A stretch of DNA of 64,000 nucleotides. Source: Stratiolaelaps scimitus. Taxonomy: Eukaryota; Arthropoda; Arachnida; Mesostigmata; Laelapidae. Each line of letters starts with the position of its first letter. Positions within the stretch are counted from its first letter, which is position 1. Shown piece by piece: positions 11,595 to 22,512 of the stretch. The translations under genes were made by a program, and so were the position numbers. Location: assembly GCA_019614645.1 (NCBI GenBank), contig JABWDB010000015.1, forward strand, positions 62,001-126,000, written 5' to 3'. Below the pieces are notes generated by a model, which was not told where the DNA came from, made no database searches, and saw only the letters and a list, made by a program, of their open reading frames with translations.

Positions 11595-11903
11595 TGACCT
11601 GTCAAAAACTTACCCTGTCCACCAGATATAGCCTGGAGCGACCGACTTCCAGCTCTTCAGGAAAATCTCAAATCGCACCTCAGGGGCCAGCGCTATGATA
11701 CAGATGGTAGCGTTAACGCCCCACCGAGGATTTTGGGTTTATGAAGACAATGTTTTCTTTGAAAGGGCTAAAAGAACTTGAGGATCGCTGGACCAGATAG
11801 ATTGAGCCTCAGGGAGAATATATTGAATGAATGCTACATCATGTTCTTCCTTAAGAATTACTGTTGTCCTTGCTATGCACGAAAGTTATTCGCCCACCTA
11901 GTA
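11595..11903 (+). pseudogene. mariner transposase C-terminal remnant
   Basis: Conceptual translation, switching frames as needed, gives the end of a mariner transposase. The PDLAPSD-like region is decayed (PGATD), followed by FQLFRKISNRTSG and then NVFFERAK. The last part is LKELEDRWTR, one stop, then IEPQGEYIE and a terminator at 11828-11830. This is the usual C-terminal layout of the family (DYHLF, then RW, then GxYxE-stop). About 70 bp downstream, CACCTAGTA at about 11896-11903 could be the outer end of the terminal repeat with its TA. The N-terminal half and the other end are missing, and at least one frameshift and one stop break the frame. Confidence 0.8.
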
Positions 11904-14341
11904 TTTATGCAATACACTATCTATCTATCTATATATATATTCAATGTAAATGCATGAAGTGTGCATATATCATCCTTCGGCCGGTGCTTTATTTATAATA
12001 TTGTTTTCACGACAACGAAACTGAGGTAAATATTACCGTTTCCGGTAATAAGCCGCAGGTCAAATAAATAAATAAGTGAAACCCGCTTAATTATCGAGCC
12101 ACCCGAAGTAATTATCGAGCGCGTGTTTGCCTCCCGAATGCGCACGCACAAATTATTACATAACGTTCCTGCGCAACGTATATCAGGCAGGGGTTCCGTG
12201 GAACGCTGGCTAATTTCGTAGGTTCCATGATTTCGTAGGTCTGACAATATCCACTGCATTTCCATTCTGAAAAAAATTTCCAAGGAGGATTTATTTTATC
12301 AAATCGAAGTGTTATTGTTATTTCAATAAAAACCTGCTCGCCCAGCCGACCCAATGTACGTTCCATGATCGCATGTGAATCCTTTAAAATTAGCTGTCTG
12401 CCAGTGTATAACATGTGGCTTGTGTTGGCATTTGCTTATGCTGATTGTATGGTGTTCGTTTTGTTGCATCTTTTCAAATATATGTTCGAGATAATTTACA
12501 CAACGCTCATCATAACATCATAATTGATTACGCTTGATTGTGGTTTGTTTCCGTCGGCCAGCATAAAAATAAAATAGCAGAAAGGGCCACGGGCGCTTGG
12601 CTTGATTTATTCTTAGCTCGCGGTGTGTGCCATAGAGTCCAGTTACTTGCCGCGACGTCATAGCACGCAGAGATGAGGGAATGACACTCCACCGATCAGT
12701 TTTGGGGATGTGGCCGGGCCCAGCTTCGCAGGGTCACACTCTCGAAGCCTCTAGCGATAATTAGAACAGGAGTCTTGCGCGACTCTGAGAGAAGATAAAA
12801 GTGAAGATACGTAAGTGGATCAGCCTGGCACGGAAGTCTGGTCAGGAGACGAAGGAGGCAAAGGGGATCAAGCAAAGGCGACAACGAGGGGAATTAGGGT
12901 GTAATATATTTCCCCTCGCCCGGCCTTCGTCCGATGGCCCGATTCAGGAGAACACAACTTCATGGGCTTCTGAACACTGTTTGAGAATAGGCCCGCCTCC
13001 GAATCCCTGCACACTAGTCGCGATCAGGGGGGGTTTGGGTTGGGCCGGATCGAGCCGGGTCAGATCGGGCTGGATCGGTGTTGGAGTGGGGTTTTGGCTC
13101 AGAGCTAGGGATGATTGCAAAGGGAGGCAATTATTGGAGGCTTAGGAAGTCATATTTTAGCTTTATTTCGGATCTAACATGCAAAGCCCTTCTTTGCTAT
13201 TTCTCTTTCCCTCGATTAAAACTCGGTGGGAGGACGATGAGCCCTGGCGTCGGCGGGGAGCCCCGCCTCATGGAAACCTCGTAGGGATCTCATCTTGGGG
13301 AGCGGGGAGTCGCACATCGGGAGACCTAGGTCCGCAGAGAGTTTGACTAGGGGGTGCTCGAGTCTAGTGCTGAGAGAGCGCCGACCTACGCACCATATGG
13401 ACCTCTCTTCACCGAAGTCGCGTGGCGGTGGTGCTCCGCCCAGCAGACGCCAGACAGCGGCGGTTAGCAGTGTCGACTGGATGTGGTTGTGACGCTCGGA
13501 GAGTGTCCGACTTTCCGCGAAACGACTAGCGACCCCGTTCGAGACCCTGGTCAGAACCTGCGCGCTCTGCCGGTCAATTATACACTAACCGACCTCTGGT
13601 CGGTCTAATAGTCGCGAGGGACAATCGTAATTGTCCTGTAAAAGGCGTGCAGCATGTAAGATCTAGAATGAATTGTGCATACGAACTAATGCATACACTC
13701 GCGTAGGAGGTGAAGATCAAGCGACGTCGAAAATGTTGAAAGACGCACACTCGTTTTGAGCTGCAAAATTCGCCGAAGCAAATCGTGCACTCCTGTCGCT
13801 CCAACCAACAATAAACGATTTGATGACACAATGTGTACCGAGTTAAGGCAGTCTAACGGGTGCTTGTCACCTATGTGTCTGTGCCAGTTATTCAGCACAC
13901 AAATATAGTTCGTCAAATACAAATGGCATCGATCTCTTACAAAGGCGAGAACACCGCGGACTGTCAGCTCGACCGAACGGCGTTCGTTTGAGAAAATCTC
14001 ATCGCATCGATGTCGAAACGTCACGAAGAGGTATAACGCATGTGATTGGGTAAATGAGAAATGTTGTAAACGGTAACTACATTATTGGCAAAATTGGATA
14101 TTGTACAATAAATATAGGTATATATGGGGAGGGGGTGGGGTTCGCAAAAAACATAAGTGGGTCACCCGCCCACTGTAATTCAGTGACTCTGGATTCTAGA
14201 ATTACTGCGAACGCTGCATGTATATTGACAATGCGACATCATCGCATGAAATCCAATGCACACGAAATATTCATTGCATAAAACGATCGGTGCTGATATT
14301 AGTTCGATTGGCATATCAGCCCCATAGTAAGGAACAGCAGA
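11904..14341. other. No recognised feature
   Basis: Unique sequence with a short CTAT/TA tract at about 11920-11940 and a GC-richer patch at 12880-13560. No motif-bearing frame is present. Confidence 0.5.
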
Positions 14342-14468
14342 GTGGATTTTCCGGGCAGACTCTCAGCCTTAAACATTTAACAACGTCGACGGTTCAACCG
14401 CTGGGTCCGGCACTGCTTCATCAGACGAAACCACACCCAGCTTAAATGAAAATGCGCAACGGTGGGGG
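14342..14468 (-). mobile_element. SINE family S1, 5'-truncated copy
   Basis: Minus-strand reading gives CCGTTGCGCATTTTCATTTAAG, then GTCTGATGAAGCAGTGCCG, GTTAAATGTTTAAGGCTGAGAGTCTGCCC and GGAAAATCC. This is the S1 body and 3' end. The hairpin has one mismatch (GGCTGA-GAG-TCTGCC). The tRNA-like head is not discernible beyond 14468. Confidence 0.75.
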
Positions 14469-15547
14469 GAGGGGGGTAATTTCCTGCTGCTGGGACCTGC
14501 TTGACCATCCTAAAGCCTGACTAACTCAGAGTGTATGTATCAATCAAAGTTAGTTAGTACGACTACTTTGGCTAGGAGGCCAGCAAATATGGGCATGTAC
14601 GCTTCAACCACCGGATCCTTAATGGGCCGATCAACAATTGAGATCTTCTTGGTGGCAGTTGAGGTCTTCGTAGGGCCAGTTCGCGGTTCGACTATGAATG
14701 CGCTAATTGTTTCAAGTTTCAAGTTTCAAAAATCAGGTTTATTTTGGATAGATGTTATTAGTATACACTGCTCGAAGCCGAGCACGCACATGGACCCATT
14801 AACCCCAAAAATAATTACCTATATACCGTTATATTCCATACAGCGTAGGCCAACCTGAATTATTAGTCAAGTGAATTGAACAATGCCTTGAACCTTCTCG
14901 GGCGTGAGGTTGCCCTCGTTTTTGCGCGGGCTCTAATGAACGTTGAACGACGTTACAGGCCTTGCCGGGACTGGCTGCTCTACCCTGTTGTTGACCGACA
15001 GCTGTGCAGAGCTCTGACAGTGTCAGCTCGAGAATTGTCCTATCTAAATGTCCAATTATTCCGCTTATTTGGAATACGCTTGTGACGAATTCACTATAAC
15101 ACCGAGAGGTGGGGTAACAGTTGCCAAATAATAGATGTGCTAGGAGATTGTTAAGCTAGGCATTGTGTATTTTGTTCTTCTTCGGTATACACTGTAGTTT
15201 CTATAATTGTTCTGCTGCTACACAAAATTGTCTATTTGCAAGCTATTTGTCTTTCGTAAACACAGTAGCATAGCAATAATCCTTCAACGGGTTCGAGCGA
15301 TCTTTATTCATTGTGGTCGCTGTGGTCAACATTGTGAATGAAACAGGGATTAGAGCTCGCACTATGGCAAAAACCCATTAAATTCCAACACTAATGCTAA
15401 TGAATGCAATGCACTATTGGGAGAGCTTGCGATATTCTGATCAATCTACTCGTCCTCTAACTTAACTGCCTACCGATGTTTCTAAGCAAGTCGAAGTGAT
15501 TTGTCGCATGTCTTGCAGAGTTTCGACGGCACTGACTCTCTCGATAC

Positions 15548-15589
<42 letters not shown>

Positions 15590-15905
15590 CAAAAAGCAGT
15601 TGAGTTCGTTAGATGTTTAGGCATGCCTACGCCGTTTGCTACGCATCGACTAGGGCGACAAATCCGGTCTGTGTCTTGTTGATGAACTACTGGGTATGAT
15701 GACGGGAATCGTCCTCGATATTGAATTAACTACTCGCTCCCCCGGCGAAAACTGCTCGTGTTCACCTCATAGAATTCAACAAACAGCCCCAAACAGTCGA
15801 ATTCAGGGGGTCCATTCAATGGTAAATGGTAAATGTTTATTGGTTTAATACAACAGCTCTCTCCCTACAGACGAAACTTATTGTTGAGTTGCGTTTGAAC
15901 ACTAT

Positions 15906-15947
<42 letters not shown>

Positions 15948-16023
15948 ATATTGCTCGTACGCAGGGTTGTTGAACTGTTCACATGATTAAGCAACGATAC
16001 GATTTTCCTTTTGAGCACTTCAC
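14469..16023. other. No gene recognised; two TA tracts and a possible S3 tail
   Basis: TA/AT dinucleotide runs lie at about 15554-15586 and 15909-15944. The second is bordered by complementary TATTGCAT and ATGCAATA. At 15828-15860, repeated GGTAAATG followed by TTTATTGGTTTAATA resembles the S3 3' end on the minus strand. Otherwise I see nothing. Confidence 0.5.
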
Positions 16024-16097
16024 AGGGTGTCCGTATGGAGAATTGCTTAACTATAATATTTCGAACCATGTCATATGATTATTTTCGAACACGCTGT
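16024..16097. mobile_element. Short sequence with CAGGGTGTCCG / CGAACACGCTG ends
   Basis: The ends are imperfect inverted copies of each other and resemble the ends of the 194-512 element. TA follows the right end, but the left flank is CA. At 74 bp it could be a shrunken relative or chance similarity. Confidence 0.3.
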
Positions 16098-17149
16098 ACA
16101 TGTCTTGTAATGTTGGCTGCCTCGTCGTCCGTGTCGGCAGATCGCGCCCAACCGCGTATAATGGTGGAATCATGAACGTAGCGGGCTCGATACCCTGCCT
16201 GCGACTCAGTGCGTTTTTCCTCTCCCCCAGATTATTCAAATTATGAACATCAGTCGCCTCGCATTGACTTCTGACCAGCGTGAATGTCATTCCAATATCT
16301 ATCAGAAAGCTATTCGAAATGGCCCGCATCAATGTGGCACGGAAAAGCGATTTAGCGTGGGCTTCGATGTTGAGAGGTTTCCCTTGGCTTCGTAACACAA
16401 GCATGCTTAATATGATATATTGGAAAAACGCCCCTTCCGCACATGACTGCCCTAGACGAGTTCGCCCTTCTCAACTCTCATAGCCGCGATACAGCTCGTG
16501 TGGCGTATGTCGTCGGGTTGTTCTCAATTTGTTATCGTCGACCGAACGCCGCCGAATGAGAAGAAGTCAACAGTGTGGGCCAGAGAACCGCCGAGGCAAA
16601 CGGATGGTAAGAAGGTCATCAAGTAAAAAGCCAGCAGCCGTCCAGCTCAGCTTGACACAAGGCCGTTGCGGTGCGTCGTAGGCTACTGACGAAGAAAAGC
16701 GAGGAAAAGAGAGGACGAGGTTAATCTTCTAATTAGACGAACGAATTAGCGCAGAGAACTCTGCAGCGGGCCTGTTGTGTAGCGTAAAGATTTGCGGGAC
16801 ATCTTGTTTTATACCATTGTAATTAGGGGAGAAGGGTGATGGTGGTGTCCTTGTTTATACCTTGTTCACGCCGTGTCTGTCAACCATTTTGCCGCTGTAA
16901 ATTCACACTTGAGTTGACCAACCAGCTCTAGGGAAGAGATACACTCTCAGCAAAGGATAGTGGTTTTAGCAGGCAGAGGCGTTTTGTCATACACGTCAAC
17001 CCCCTTGCACTGGATCGGCTCACTTTCATGGAGATTGGAAGGTGTCTCTGGTGGTATCCGTGGGTTTCAAGAAAATTTCCTCTTCTCAAAAAAAAACAAG
17101 TTATCGTTGGTTCTGGCATCTTGTTATTCTGTTAATGAATTGTGACTGC
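16098..17149. other. No gene; possible tRNA-like SINE head near 16110-16200
   Basis: A B-box-like GGGCTCGATACCC at about 16183-16196 follows a weak A-box candidate. No known family body follows. The remainder is unique sequence. Confidence 0.35.
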
Positions 17150-18775
17150 CTTCGGTGATGGTGGTTGATTTAATATCGACAAGTTTTGAATCATGGTCCA
17201 ATATTCGTGCCGATATCGAAATTTCGAGGCTATAAATTCCGTTGATGTGTGTCCTGCAAACATTCTTGCACATCTCAAAAAGCTACAGTCAAAAACCAGC
17301 ACGACACCCGATGGTATTCCATCGTACGTCTTCAAAAAGCTGGGCATTGCAGTGTGTGTCCCACTCTCGTTCATCTTTAGACAGTCGTTAGATCGCTCCG
17401 AAGTGCCTGATAAATTCCGCACCGCTGTAGTGTGCCCCGTCCACAAAAAGGGACATACAGCAGAACCAACGAATAAGAGGCCCGTGTCGCTGACGGTTGT
17501 TGCATGCAAGATTCTTGAGAGCATAATTTGCAAGTCTGTATATGAAAATGCCAACAAGCAAGGCCTAATATCCAACGCCCAATTCGCCTACCGCCCAGGA
17601 AGGAGTACGACTCTGCAACTTCTAGAAACGCAGTTCGATTGGGCAAGGGATGTCAATAGATCAAATCGTTTCGACGTTGTTTATTTCGACTTCAAGTCAG
17701 CCTTCGAACGGGTGACTCACTCGAAACTCCTCAAGATCCTGCCCTTCTTCGGAGTTGGTGATCTTCTCGTGAAATGGATAAAAGACTTCCTTCGTGATAG
17801 GACCTTCAGGGTGCGGGTGAACAGCAAATACTCCAATACTGCGCGAGTGACGTCCGGCTGTCCTCAGGGAACGATACTAGGTCCTCTGATGTATATAATG
17901 TACATAAATTCCATAATGTATATATTACCGCAATCCATATCCGTTAAGATATATGCAGATGACGTAAAAATTTATTCTAAAGTTGACACGGACCATGAGA
18001 GGGCACAACTTCAAAATGCCCTAGATCAGTTCCTGGAATGGACCTTGGGCCTTGATCTAAAACTATCAATTGAAAAATGTGCAGTACTACACTTTGGTCA
18101 CGGAAATCCCAAACATGTGTATAGAATTGGTGGACATCCTCTGCGCTCTGCAGAAACAATGCGCGACTTAGGAGTAATTACCTCAACCACATTGAAATAT
18201 ACTGATCATGTTACGGATGTTGTGCTTCGTGCAACGCGCCGTGCGAACTGGATATTACGTTCTTTCGTAGTGAACGACCCGGCCCTATTTGTTAAACTTT
18301 TTAAGATTTATGTTGAACCCATTATGACGTATGCAGCGCCAGTATGGTACCCAGGATTAAAACTGGACAAAGAGAGGCTGCAAAAAGTGGGGGATAAATT
18401 CGTGAAACGCGTCGCTTTTAAATGTCAATGTACGAGGGAGGAAGTGAATATAATGCCAATATTGGCTAAATTTGACAATATAGATAAGCGCACATATATT
18501 TGTATTGGTAAACATCTTCCCATGCTAATGAGTGCAATGTTTGATGTGACTGTGACGGCTACCAGAGCTGGTATAAATGTCTTACCTAAATTCATAGCTA
18601 AGAAACAATGTGTAAATGACTTATTTCCTTGGAGAGTGTCTCGAGCCCTACGTGATGGGTAGCTTTTTCAAACATATGACCTCTTCTTGGCAAACACATA
18701 GCGGCTAACTCAGATATTGTTAAACCTAACCTTTGAAATAAAGCGTTATTATTATAAAAATAAAAATACAAATAT
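17150..18775 (+). mobile_element. CR1/jockey-group LINE, 5'-truncated
   Basis: The element consists of the reverse transcriptase frame, a 3' UTR of about 100 bp with AATAAA at about 18738, and an A/T-rich tail. No endonuclease domain is readable upstream. A TGA sits immediately before the first ATG in the same frame, and the frame one base over remains open a little further 5'. That is consistent with truncation and frame damage at the 5' end. The exact 5' boundary is uncertain and I found no target-site duplication. Confidence 0.75.
17193..18662 (+). CDS. Non-LTR retrotransposon reverse transcriptase (489 aa, partial ORF2)
   Basis: This is the longest and best-preserved frame in the window. 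RT motifs appear in order: TTPDGIP (about 38-43), KFRTAVVCPVHKKG (74-87), NKRPVSL (94-100), and QFAYRPGRSTT (130-140). Then come motif A FDFKSAFERVTHSKLL (165-180), motif B SGCPQGTILGPL (221-232) and the catalytic YADD (254-257). The thumb and C-terminal part contain YVEPIMTYAAPVWYP (about 372-386). These residues are those of a functional RNA-dependent DNA polymerase that would prime reverse transcription at nicked chromosomal DNA. The apurinic endonuclease that normally precedes RT in ORF2 is absent, so the copy cannot be autonomous. The lack of stops over 489 codons suggests a young insertion. Assignment to the CR1/L2/jockey group is by motif style only. The ATG used is simply the first in the frame and is probably internal to the original ORF2. 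Confidence 0.92.
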   Translation: MVQYSCRYRNFEAINSVDVCPANILAHLKKLQSKTSTTPDGIPSYVFKKLGIAVCVPLSFIFRQSLDRSEVPDKFRTAVVCPVHKKGHTAEPTNKRPVSLTVVACKILESIICKSVYENANKQGLISNAQFAYRPGRSTTLQLLETQFDWARDVNRSNRFDVVYFDFKSAFERVTHSKLLKILPFFGVGDLLVKWIKDFLRDRTFRVRVNSKYSNTARVTSGCPQGTILGPLMYIMYINSIMYILPQSISVKIYADDVKIYSKVDTDHERAQLQNALDQFLEWTLGLDLKLSIEKCAVLHFGHGNPKHVYRIGGHPLRSAETMRDLGVITSTTLKYTDHVTDVVLRATRRANWILRSFVVNDPALFVKLFKIYVEPIMTYAAPVWYPGLKLDKERLQKVGDKFVKRVAFKCQCTREEVNIMPILAKFDNIDKRTYICIGKHLPMLMSAMFDVTVTATRAGINVLPKFIAKKQCVNDLFPWRVSRALRDG

Positions 18776-19259
18776 ATACACTGAATTCTAGCTGAAAGCT
18801 TTCGAATATATTAATTCACATTGCGGTTTTTAATTGACGAAACTGCAATTATATATACCATACGTCACCTCATACCCGGAAGACTCAGAATATACAATAT
18901 ATAATATATCATAATACAGAATTATTCACAACAATTCTTTCTTTATTCCTCGAACGAAGATGGTAACTGAGCCAAATTGCCTGACATCCCCATGGAGGGA
19001 GCTCCCCCCAAGAGTCGTTTTTCACAATTCGAGGGCTCTGTAGAAATCTACCCATTTCTCTTACATAGACCTCTATAACGGTACCTTTGGCAGGCTTCTT
19101 CAAAGTGGCTGAGGATTTTTAATTTATTTCGAAAAATGAATCGGTGCCAAGTATTTTGGAGCATGTAAAGCTGAAGAAATTAATCCTGTGTGAACCCGCA
19201 TTAAAGCAAGCAGTTTAAAGTTATCATAATAACAATCTCGCCCATATTATCGTGTGTGA
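18776..19259. other. No recognised feature
   Basis: AT-rich sequence. A 64-codon minus-strand frame (18909-19103) lies just 3' of the antiparallel RT fragment on that strand and might be its continuation, but no motif proves it. Confidence 0.4.
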
Positions 19260-19430
19260 AATCAATTAAACATATTTGATCAAAGTATCTTTTGAGGTGG
19301 AGCTTCCACATTGGAGAGCAATACATTGGTACGAATGGTACGAGCACTTTGTACAATTTTACGGACACATCAGGGTCGTTAGAGGCAAGGCGCCCACGGC
19401 CTGCAAGAAGTAGGATAAGCATAACGTATA
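19260..19430 (-). pseudogene. LINE reverse transcriptase C-terminal fragment
   Basis: The minus-strand translation SNDPDVSVKLYKVLVPFVPM, followed by YCSPMWKLHLKR, aligns with the C-terminal region of the neighbouring RT (NDPALFVKLFKIYVEPIM, then TYAAPVWYP). It is therefore a related CR1/jockey-group element in the opposite orientation. A TA tract at about 19427-19443 interrupts it on its N-terminal side. Only about 45 residues are recognisable. Confidence 0.72.
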
Positions 19431-19443
19431 TATATATATATAT

Positions 19444-20804
19444 TACTTCGAAAGCAAGAACAATATTCTGGTCCTGGCGTTGTTCCTTGCTTCCTCCTTT
19501 CCTGGATGCTCTACCATATCGTCCCCAACTCCCTCGGCTTTGCCTGCCAATCACGGTTCAAATTCGGAGCCTCCGACATGCCCCGCTCGCGGGATCCACT
19601 CTGAGACGAGCGGCGTGCGAGGCGAACCCTACGCAGAAGGTCGGGACCCAAAACCAGAGGAAAAGTGGAATGGAGAGCGAGCTGCAGCTAGAAACAGAGG
19701 AACAGTGCAGCGGGGAGCGGTGGCCCGACGGGTAAATGTTTGATTTGCAGGAAGAAAAACGACAGAAAGAAAGCCCATGAGTAATCGGTCGCCTCGGGCT
19801 GTAATTGAGACGTTCGGCCAGTATCAGCAGCAGCAGCAGCATTCGAACAGGTTTGAACAGCGACACGGAGGCGGTGCGAGGCCGATCCAGCAGGCAGCAA
19901 CGACCAGCAAGACGAGGGCAGGTCTTGGAAAAAGGGCGAGAATGGAGGACAGACAATGTGAGAAGAAGATCTCGAGAAAGTTGACGAGACGAGCGAAGGA
20001 ACAAGGCCATGAAAAGCAGGCCGAACCCTGCCGGGCCAACGAGCGCCGGCCGTGGGCCTCTTTTTCCTTAGACCCCCCCCCCCCCCCTGGTTAGTGAGAG
20101 TACTACTCGATTTCTCAGCCCAGCATCTCGTTATTCGGCGCCGAACCTCGACGACTCGGCAGAAACAGGCCGACGGCGAATCAAGAGCGGCGTAGGACGA
20201 AACACCGTAGGGGTCATGGCTCCCGTCGCTCGGCACTGTGGTTGCTTCTTTTACTCCAGCATGAGGAAATGAAAACAGAAGAGAACAAGGCCCAAGATGA
20301 GAGGACGTGAAGGGGCCCAGCCAAACAAGCAGGTTGGCTGGGCGGCCGGTGGTATGTCGGTAGGTCGAAGTAAGTGAACAAAACCGAGACTCGACTACCA
20401 TCATAACAGAGCGTTACGACCAGCATAGAAGCTCAGCTACGACTCTCTGCAGGGTCGCGGCTGAGCCCGGGTCGGCATAAGGGACGGGGACAGATACGAA
20501 ACGAACACAGAAATGCCTACGAAGCCGAGAGACTACGAATTGCGTGGCAGTGACTTACGAGCGGATCAAATGCCGGGATTGGAGATAATATGTCAACGAT
20601 GAGCGAGCGTGAGCACGGGTCGGAATAACGGAGGCGACAGAGCTTCGGTGGGGGAGAGGAATTGCCTTCGGGAACGAAACCGGGTTGCGCGGAGGAGAAA
20701 TAACAGGGGGGGGGGAGTAAGAGAGCGAACTGGTTCTTGGCGAATGGGTGCGTGTGAATGAGGTTTACGAAAGTTCCGAAGGGCTGCTTAGGGTAGAGGT
20801 AGTG
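19444..20804. other. GC-rich unique sequence, no gene recognised
   Basis: Long overlapping frames occur on both strands, including 238 codons on the minus strand at 19688-20404. They derive from stop-poor GC-rich DNA and a C14 run at about 20073. A CAG run lies at about 19825. Nothing resembles a known protein. Confidence 0.45.
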
Positions 20805-20862
20805 CCGAAAGCAGTACCGTGAGCGTTAAATGTTGGCTGAGAGTCCGCCCGGAAAATTTACT
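20805..20862 (+). mobile_element. SINE family S1, 3' fragment
   Basis: The fragment reads CCGAAAGCAGTACCGTGAGC, GTTAAATGTTGGCTGAGAG, TCCGCCC and GGAAAAT. It is the terminal 58 bp of S1 with one change in the hairpin. No flanking duplication was noticed. Confidence 0.8.
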
Positions 20863-20930
20863 ATTTACTAGGCGAAGGTCCGAAGAAATTCAAACGGGAA
20901 GAGATGCGGATGACTGCTTTCGTGGACGCG

Positions 20931-21035
20931 TAACAACAAACAACAACAATGACAACAGCAACAGCTGCAGCAGCAACAACAACAGCAGTAGCAGCAGCAA
21001 CAAAATCAACAACAACAACATTAATAAAAATAATG
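20931..21035. repeat. (CAA)/(CAG) low-complexity tract
   Basis: Interrupted CAA, CAG and AAC trinucleotides run for about 100 bp. The tract would encode Asn, Ser or Gln runs, but no surrounding frame supports a protein. Confidence 0.9.
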
Positions 21036-21672
21036 TATTTTCGGTGTTCACGACCGAAGTCTGATTGAAGGAGGTGAGGGAGGATGAACACTAGGCATCA
21101 ACAGACGGACATGGCCCACTGACATCTTGAAAGATGGAAATTTAGGGTCGCACTGATCATGCGATGCCGGGTCGGTGAGAAACGATGGACGATGAATCGA
21201 CCCGCTCGTAGGATGGATAGAAGATGAGAGATGGAAACAACGTGCAAATGAGAGCCGAAAGCGACACGGCGACTCGAAACACCACCGAACAGAGCAGACT
21301 AAATATAAAAGCAGGAAAAGGGCGAAGCCTAACAGCGACGGAGGTAGAGGTTCGAGATCAAGAAATGGATAGCGATCGATAGCGAAGACAGACGAATGAA
21401 CACGGGGATGATGACGGGGTCACGAAAGGTGGGCAACTTCGCTAAGAACGGCGAGAGAATTGGGCGGGGGCCCCACAGGCAGCTAAAATGAGAGCGGGTG
21501 ACGGGAGCAAGTCAACAACGAGCGGCGATAGATACTTTCGAAGGCACGATATGGACATGTACGAAGTTGTAGCTCAACAGCTGCTAGTGCGAAGGCAGTT
21601 GGATACAGATCGACCAGCAAACAGACATCCTGGCACGGGCGTACACAGGGAGACATATGCGGACATATGCCC

Positions 21673-21707
<35 letters not shown>

Positions 21708-22427
21708 ATATATATATGAACATGTACAAGAGAGAGGATTGTAACGCACCGCTGACGAGGAGGAAGAATAAGGAGGCCGACACCTGATGATAACGATGAC
21801 CGTGACAAACAGCGGTTTGACTCTAACAGCGATGGTCGATTTGTGTTGTCGCTGTTTCTTGTTGTCTGCTGTGGATTTTTCGTAAAGAAATTTCATGCAA
21901 TTTGAAAACAGTCCGTATCAACGGCTACTGACTTAAGTCGAGAACCTCGTAAGATTTGTAAGGGGCCGAAAAAGTCTGAGCGAGGCTGAACAGAGACAAA
22001 CACGTTGAGTAAACAAGGATAGTTTTTGTCACCCAGATTCAATATTCACCAGGGTAAACTATACACCCTACTAAACAATGCGTTTCATAATAAATATTAA
22101 CCAATGGCGGATTTGCCAACTTGTTCCGAAGCCGAGCCGAGGTGGTGGGAACAACCCCGCCTGTCAATGTATACTAGTAGACCATACCCCTGCCAATATA
22201 TATATAACACATTGCCCCTGCTGTCGTATCCGACAAGGGCTGCAATATTTCAACCCCCATAAACGTACCAGTCTTCATACAGCCGACGTTACAAGCAGAG
22301 GTGAAGGCTTCGAATTCTCACACATCTACAATAGCGAACCGCTTCTACCTATTGACTGCAAGATCCGAATATATGTATATACATGTATATATGCATATAT
22401 AATATGTATATACATATATTCATGGGT
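21036..22427. other. No gene; TA tract
   Basis: TA/TATG repeats lie at about 21673-21717 and again at about 22366-22420. The rest is unique sequence. Confidence 0.5.
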
Positions 22428-22512
22428 AAAGGTAAGGTAAGGTAAAGGTTTGTTGGTTTATTGAAGGAGTTGCAATTTTACAATGCTTAAGCTCTCTCAT
22501 ATGTCACATGGG
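22428..22512 (-). mobile_element. SINE family S3, 3' fragment
   Basis: Read on the minus strand, the fragment holds the conserved S3 3' end. It starts at GTGACATATGAGAGAG and runs through CTTAAGCATTGTAAAATTGC, a CTCC-TCAATAAACCAA segment and a CCTTTACCTTACC tail. It is almost identical to 61489-61566. Confidence 0.85.

Noticed and set aside
19558..20404. 238-codon minus-strand frame.
   Set aside because: Arbitrary composition in GC-rich DNA, with a homopolymer run in the middle and long frames on the opposite strand.
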